Assembly (NCBI GenBank): GCA_029209985.1
Contig: JARGNZ010000002.1
Span: 62,001-126,000, forward strand
Length of the DNA: 64,000 bases
DNA from: Parvibaculaceae bacterium
GTDB lineage: Bacteria; Pseudomonadota; Alphaproteobacteria; Parvibaculales; Parvibaculaceae
Direction: 5' to 3'
The notes under the pieces were generated by a model that was not told the origin of the DNA, did no database searches, and was given only the letters and a program-made list of their open reading frames with translations. Below, one piece after another: positions 61,988 to 64,000 of this stretch. The position numbers and the translations under genes are program-made. Numbering within the stretch: position 1 is the stretch's first letter; every line of letters begins with the position of its first letter.

Positions 61988-63019
61988 ATGAGCGTGCGCG
62001 CCTTTTCGTTCATAATATTATTTGCTCTCATGGGGTGCACGCCGCACCGCCAAATGCCGGGTCCTGAGCTTCGTGATCCTGATATTATTCAGTCTGCTGA
62101 GTATGGGGAGATAGCCGTAACGTCTGATGGGGTGCAGTTGCCCTTGAGAAAATGGGGAGCAGAAAGGGCACGTTTTGTGGTTGTGGGCGTGCACGGCTTT
62201 AACGACTATGGGCAGGCATTTTCAGATTTTGGTGTTTGGTTGAAGCCGCGCGGTGGACTTCTGTATGCCTATGACCAGCGAGGGTTCGGGCAAGCCCCAC
62301 ACAAAGGCATGTGGTCAAGCAGCGCTGCCATGCGCCAAGACCTGAGCGAAATTATACAGCTTCTTAAACAACGTCATAGTGATGTTCCAATATATATCGT
62401 GGGATTATCCATGGGTGGGGCTGTGGTGTTGAGCGCAAGCGCAGAAGGCATGGTGCCCGATGCGGCAGGGCTTATTGTGGTCGCCCCAGCAGTGTGGGGC
62501 ATAGAGGAAATGAACCTTCTATATCGCAGCAGTCTATGGTTAGCCGCCCACACGCTTCCCTCTCAAACGCTGACAGGAGCAGGGTTGGAAATTTGGCCGT
62601 CAGATAATATTGAGATGCTTATCAAGCAAAGCCGGGATCCGCTTGTACTGAAAGAAACGCGGATCGACACAATCTACGGCCTGAGCCAATTGATGCAGGA
62701 AGCCCAAGACGGAGCTGAAAAAGTTACGCAGCCGCTCTTGTGGGTGTACGGCGCAAAAGATGCGGTTGTACCGCCTGAGCCGACGGCAAAAGCGTTAGCA
62801 CGGACACAGAAAACGTCAGCCTTTATCTATTATCCTGATGGGTATCATATGTTGCTGCGAGATCGACAAAACGAAAAAGTGTACGAGGATATTTTGGAAT
62901 GGATAACCACGCACTCAAGCACGTCCCCACATCAAATATCGATGGAGCTGGCCGTCTCTGGGGCATGGGTGAAGGGGCACAAAGGCAATACGCCTGTAAA
63001 ACGAGACGTGCGGAAATAA
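61988..63019 (+). CDS. Lipoprotein alpha/beta hydrolase (lysophospholipase/monoacylglycerol-lipase type)
   Basis: 343 residues from ATG 61988. Lipoprotein signal with lipobox A-L-M-G-C17, so likely attached to a membrane on the periplasmic side. Hydrolase core: H-G-F-N-D-Y-G (oxyanion), G139-L-S141-M-G-G elbow, and C-terminal D in Y-G-A-K-D-A-V with His in G-Y-H-M-L-L. It resembles PldB/monoacylglycerol lipases. It converges with the patatin-like gene by 7 bases. Confidence 0.88.
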   Translation: MSVRAFSFIILFALMGCTPHRQMPGPELRDPDIIQSAEYGEIAVTSDGVQLPLRKWGAERARFVVVGVHGFNDYGQAFSDFGVWLKPRGGLLYAYDQRGFGQAPHKGMWSSSAAMRQDLSEIIQLLKQRHSDVPIYIVGLSMGGAVVLSASAEGMVPDAAGLIVVAPAVWGIEEMNLLYRSSLWLAAHTLPSQTLTGAGLEIWPSDNIEMLIKQSRDPLVLKETRIDTIYGLSQLMQEAQDGAEKVTQPLLWVYGAKDAVVPPEPTAKALARTQKTSAFIYYPDGYHMLLRDRQNEKVYEDILEWITTHSSTSPHQISMELAVSGAWVKGHKGNTPVKRDVRK

Positions 63020-63026
63020 CCAAAAC

Positions 63027-64000
63027 TTAAAGGGAAGGGTCGGAACCGCCCGCGTGTTGGGGAGCTTGAGACGCCGTAGAAATTTCCACCCGCAAAGTAT
63101 CAATCAACCCAGTGCTTTTGGGAAGATGTGGCGCTTCAGCATCCAAAATGCTTTGAAACAACTGACGCTTTAGATCAGCGACATCGATGTTGAGCTCTTC
63201 CGTGGCCAAAGGTACCGCACTCAGTACAATATCGACAAGGCGATCGGCCCCATGAAGGCGGCCCCAAAGATAATCATTCTCACGGGCTTCCCGGCTAAAG
63301 AAGGCCCCAAATTTGTTAAGCTCCCAGCCCCGCAATACGCTGTGGGCACCGCCTTGGCGGATCGCACGTGCATCTTCAGGGCTAATCCGATCAACCAAGA
63401 CATCGTCAATTTCATCCAGCCCCTGCGACTTAACCAGCGGAAATGTTAAGACGTCGAAGAATGGAAACCCTACATAGGCATTGAGCAAGTCAGGGCGTAT
63501 CCGTTCGGGGATATGTTCATTCAGCATGGCGCAGAACATAACATCCAATGTGTCATCCAAGGCGCTCAAAGCCATCAATGGGGAGAGGCGTTCGACAATT
63601 GAATTCACTTCAAGCACCGTTAATTCGCCTTTTCGATCTCTCAGAAGCTCAGAACAAAACGTCCCCAAGGCAGCACTGAAAAAGGAACAATGAGTGCGAT
63701 TGGTCACTTGCTCCAATGCTGAATAGAGCATGATTTTGAATTCGTCCAATGCGTCGCTTTCGGCAGCACCATCTGGGGTGTTTTCTGTTTTTTCGTAAAG
63801 CTCGTTTAATCGCCGAATGACAAAGCGCAAGCGGCGCTGACGGAAGGGGAGATCGAAGGATCGCAAAAACTCTACCCAAGGGGTATCGGGTCCGGGCCCA
63901 GAAACACCTTGGGGTAGATCCATGACAATCGGGAAGATTTCTTTTTGCCGGGCCCAAGCCTCTACAGACCGGGTGAGAGCTTGGCGCTCATGAGGGTGCA
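63027..64000 (-). CDS. Patatin-like protein (DUF3376), N-terminus outside window
   Basis: The frame runs open to base 64000, so only the C-terminal ~324 residues are seen; the ATG at 63923 is internal. The visible part matches the DUF3376 region found after the patatin lipase domain in alphaproteobacterial proteins: W-V-E-F-L-R-S-F-D, R-R-L-R-F-V-I-R-R-L-N-E-L-Y and D-Y-L-W-G-R-L-H-G-A-D-R-L. The Gly-x-Ser-x-Gly active site is not in view. A phospholipase A-like role is inferred from the family. Confidence 0.75.
   Translation of the reverse strand, partial: HPHERQALTRSVEAWARQKEIFPIVMDLPQGVSGPGPDTPWVEFLRSFDLPFRQRRLRFVIRRLNELYEKTENTPDGAAESDALDEFKIMLYSALEQVTNRTHCSFFSAALGTFCSELLRDRKGELTVLEVNSIVERLSPLMALSALDDTLDVMFCAMLNEHIPERIRPDLLNAYVGFPFFDVLTFPLVKSQGLDEIDDVLVDRISPEDARAIRQGGAHSVLRGWELNKFGAFFSREARENDYLWGRLHGADRLVDIVLSAVPLATEELNIDVADLKRQLFQSILDAEAPHLPKSTGLIDTLRVEISTASQAPQHAGGSDPSL

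Noticed and set aside
1-64000. CRISPR array, tRNA, rRNA, transposase or prophage
   Set aside because: I saw no regular repeat-spacer pattern, cloverleaf or rRNA signature, and no integrase or transposase reading frame.

Overview
The window is a 64 kb, gene-dense stretch of a bacterial chromosome of moderate G+C. It reads as an alphaproteobacterium, probably marine or aquatic and near the Hyphomicrobiales/Parvibaculales. The reasons are the gene order ccmE-ccmF-ccmH, degP/htrA, OmpR-type regulator, sensor kinase, glnE (conserved in rhizobia and relatives), two kinases with PleC/DivJ/PdhS-type catalytic cores, and the DUF1289-cobS/cobT neighbourhood. The lineage is inferred from synteny and protein flavour, not from a marker gene. 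I saw no rRNA, tRNA, CRISPR array, transposase or phage gene. Both ends cut through genes.

Layout. 1-13 kb: end of a GH46 chitosanase-like protein, cytochrome c maturation genes ccmEFH, an alpha/beta-hydrolase-OsmC fusion, the periplasmic protease DegP, a two-component system, HU and GlnE. 13-17.5 kb: a tightly overlapping operon of two phytoene-desaturase-like flavoproteins and a GcvT-like (folate-binding) protein, function unknown. 17.7-20.2 kb: an EF-hand protein, an ECF sigma factor, a probable membrane anti-sigma factor and a CnrX/CpxP-like periplasmic sensor. 20.2-23 kb: a FAD amine oxidase and a glutamine-synthetase-like ligase (gamma-glutamylation of amines or polyamines). 23-28 kb: a PAS sensor kinase and aminopeptidase N. 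28-31 kb: a first pair of acyl-CoA dehydrogenases (ACADs). 31-37 kb: MltF-like lytic transglycosylase, DusA, a TauE/SafE permease, phosphomannomutase/phosphoglucomutase and a membrane retropepsin-like protease. 37-41 kb: uroporphyrinogen-III methyltransferase, DUF1289, and CobS-like and CobT-like proteins that both lack signature residues. 41-48 kb: a second ACAD pair, a kinase, a crotonase, a small monooxygenase and a lone ACAD. 48-60 kb: fused betaine-type ABC transporter, BetI-like regulator, sterol-desaturase-like hydroxylase, MFE-2-type dehydrogenase, nucleoside transporter, two MFS carriers, GST, luciferase-like monooxygenase and thioesterase. 60-64 kb: PAS_5 protein, a sixth ACAD, a lipoprotein lipase-like hydrolase and the end of a patatin-like protein.

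How the genes fit together. Six ACADs, a crotonase, an MFE-2-like dehydrogenase, a thioesterase and a sterol-desaturase-like enzyme point to catabolism of acyl-CoAs from bulky lipids (steroid side chains, isoprenoids or branched acids). Each ACAD pair has one long subunit with a candidate catalytic Glu and one short subunit without it, as in the heterotetrameric ACADs of actinobacterial steroid degraders. The most novel-looking material is (i) the CobS-like/CobT-like pair with parallel loss of active-site signatures, (ii) the double CrtI-like plus GcvT-like operon, whose GcvT member lacks the usual Asp pair, and (iii) the EF-hand/ECF/anti-sigma/sensor cassette. All function calls come from reading motifs by eye; no database search was run.
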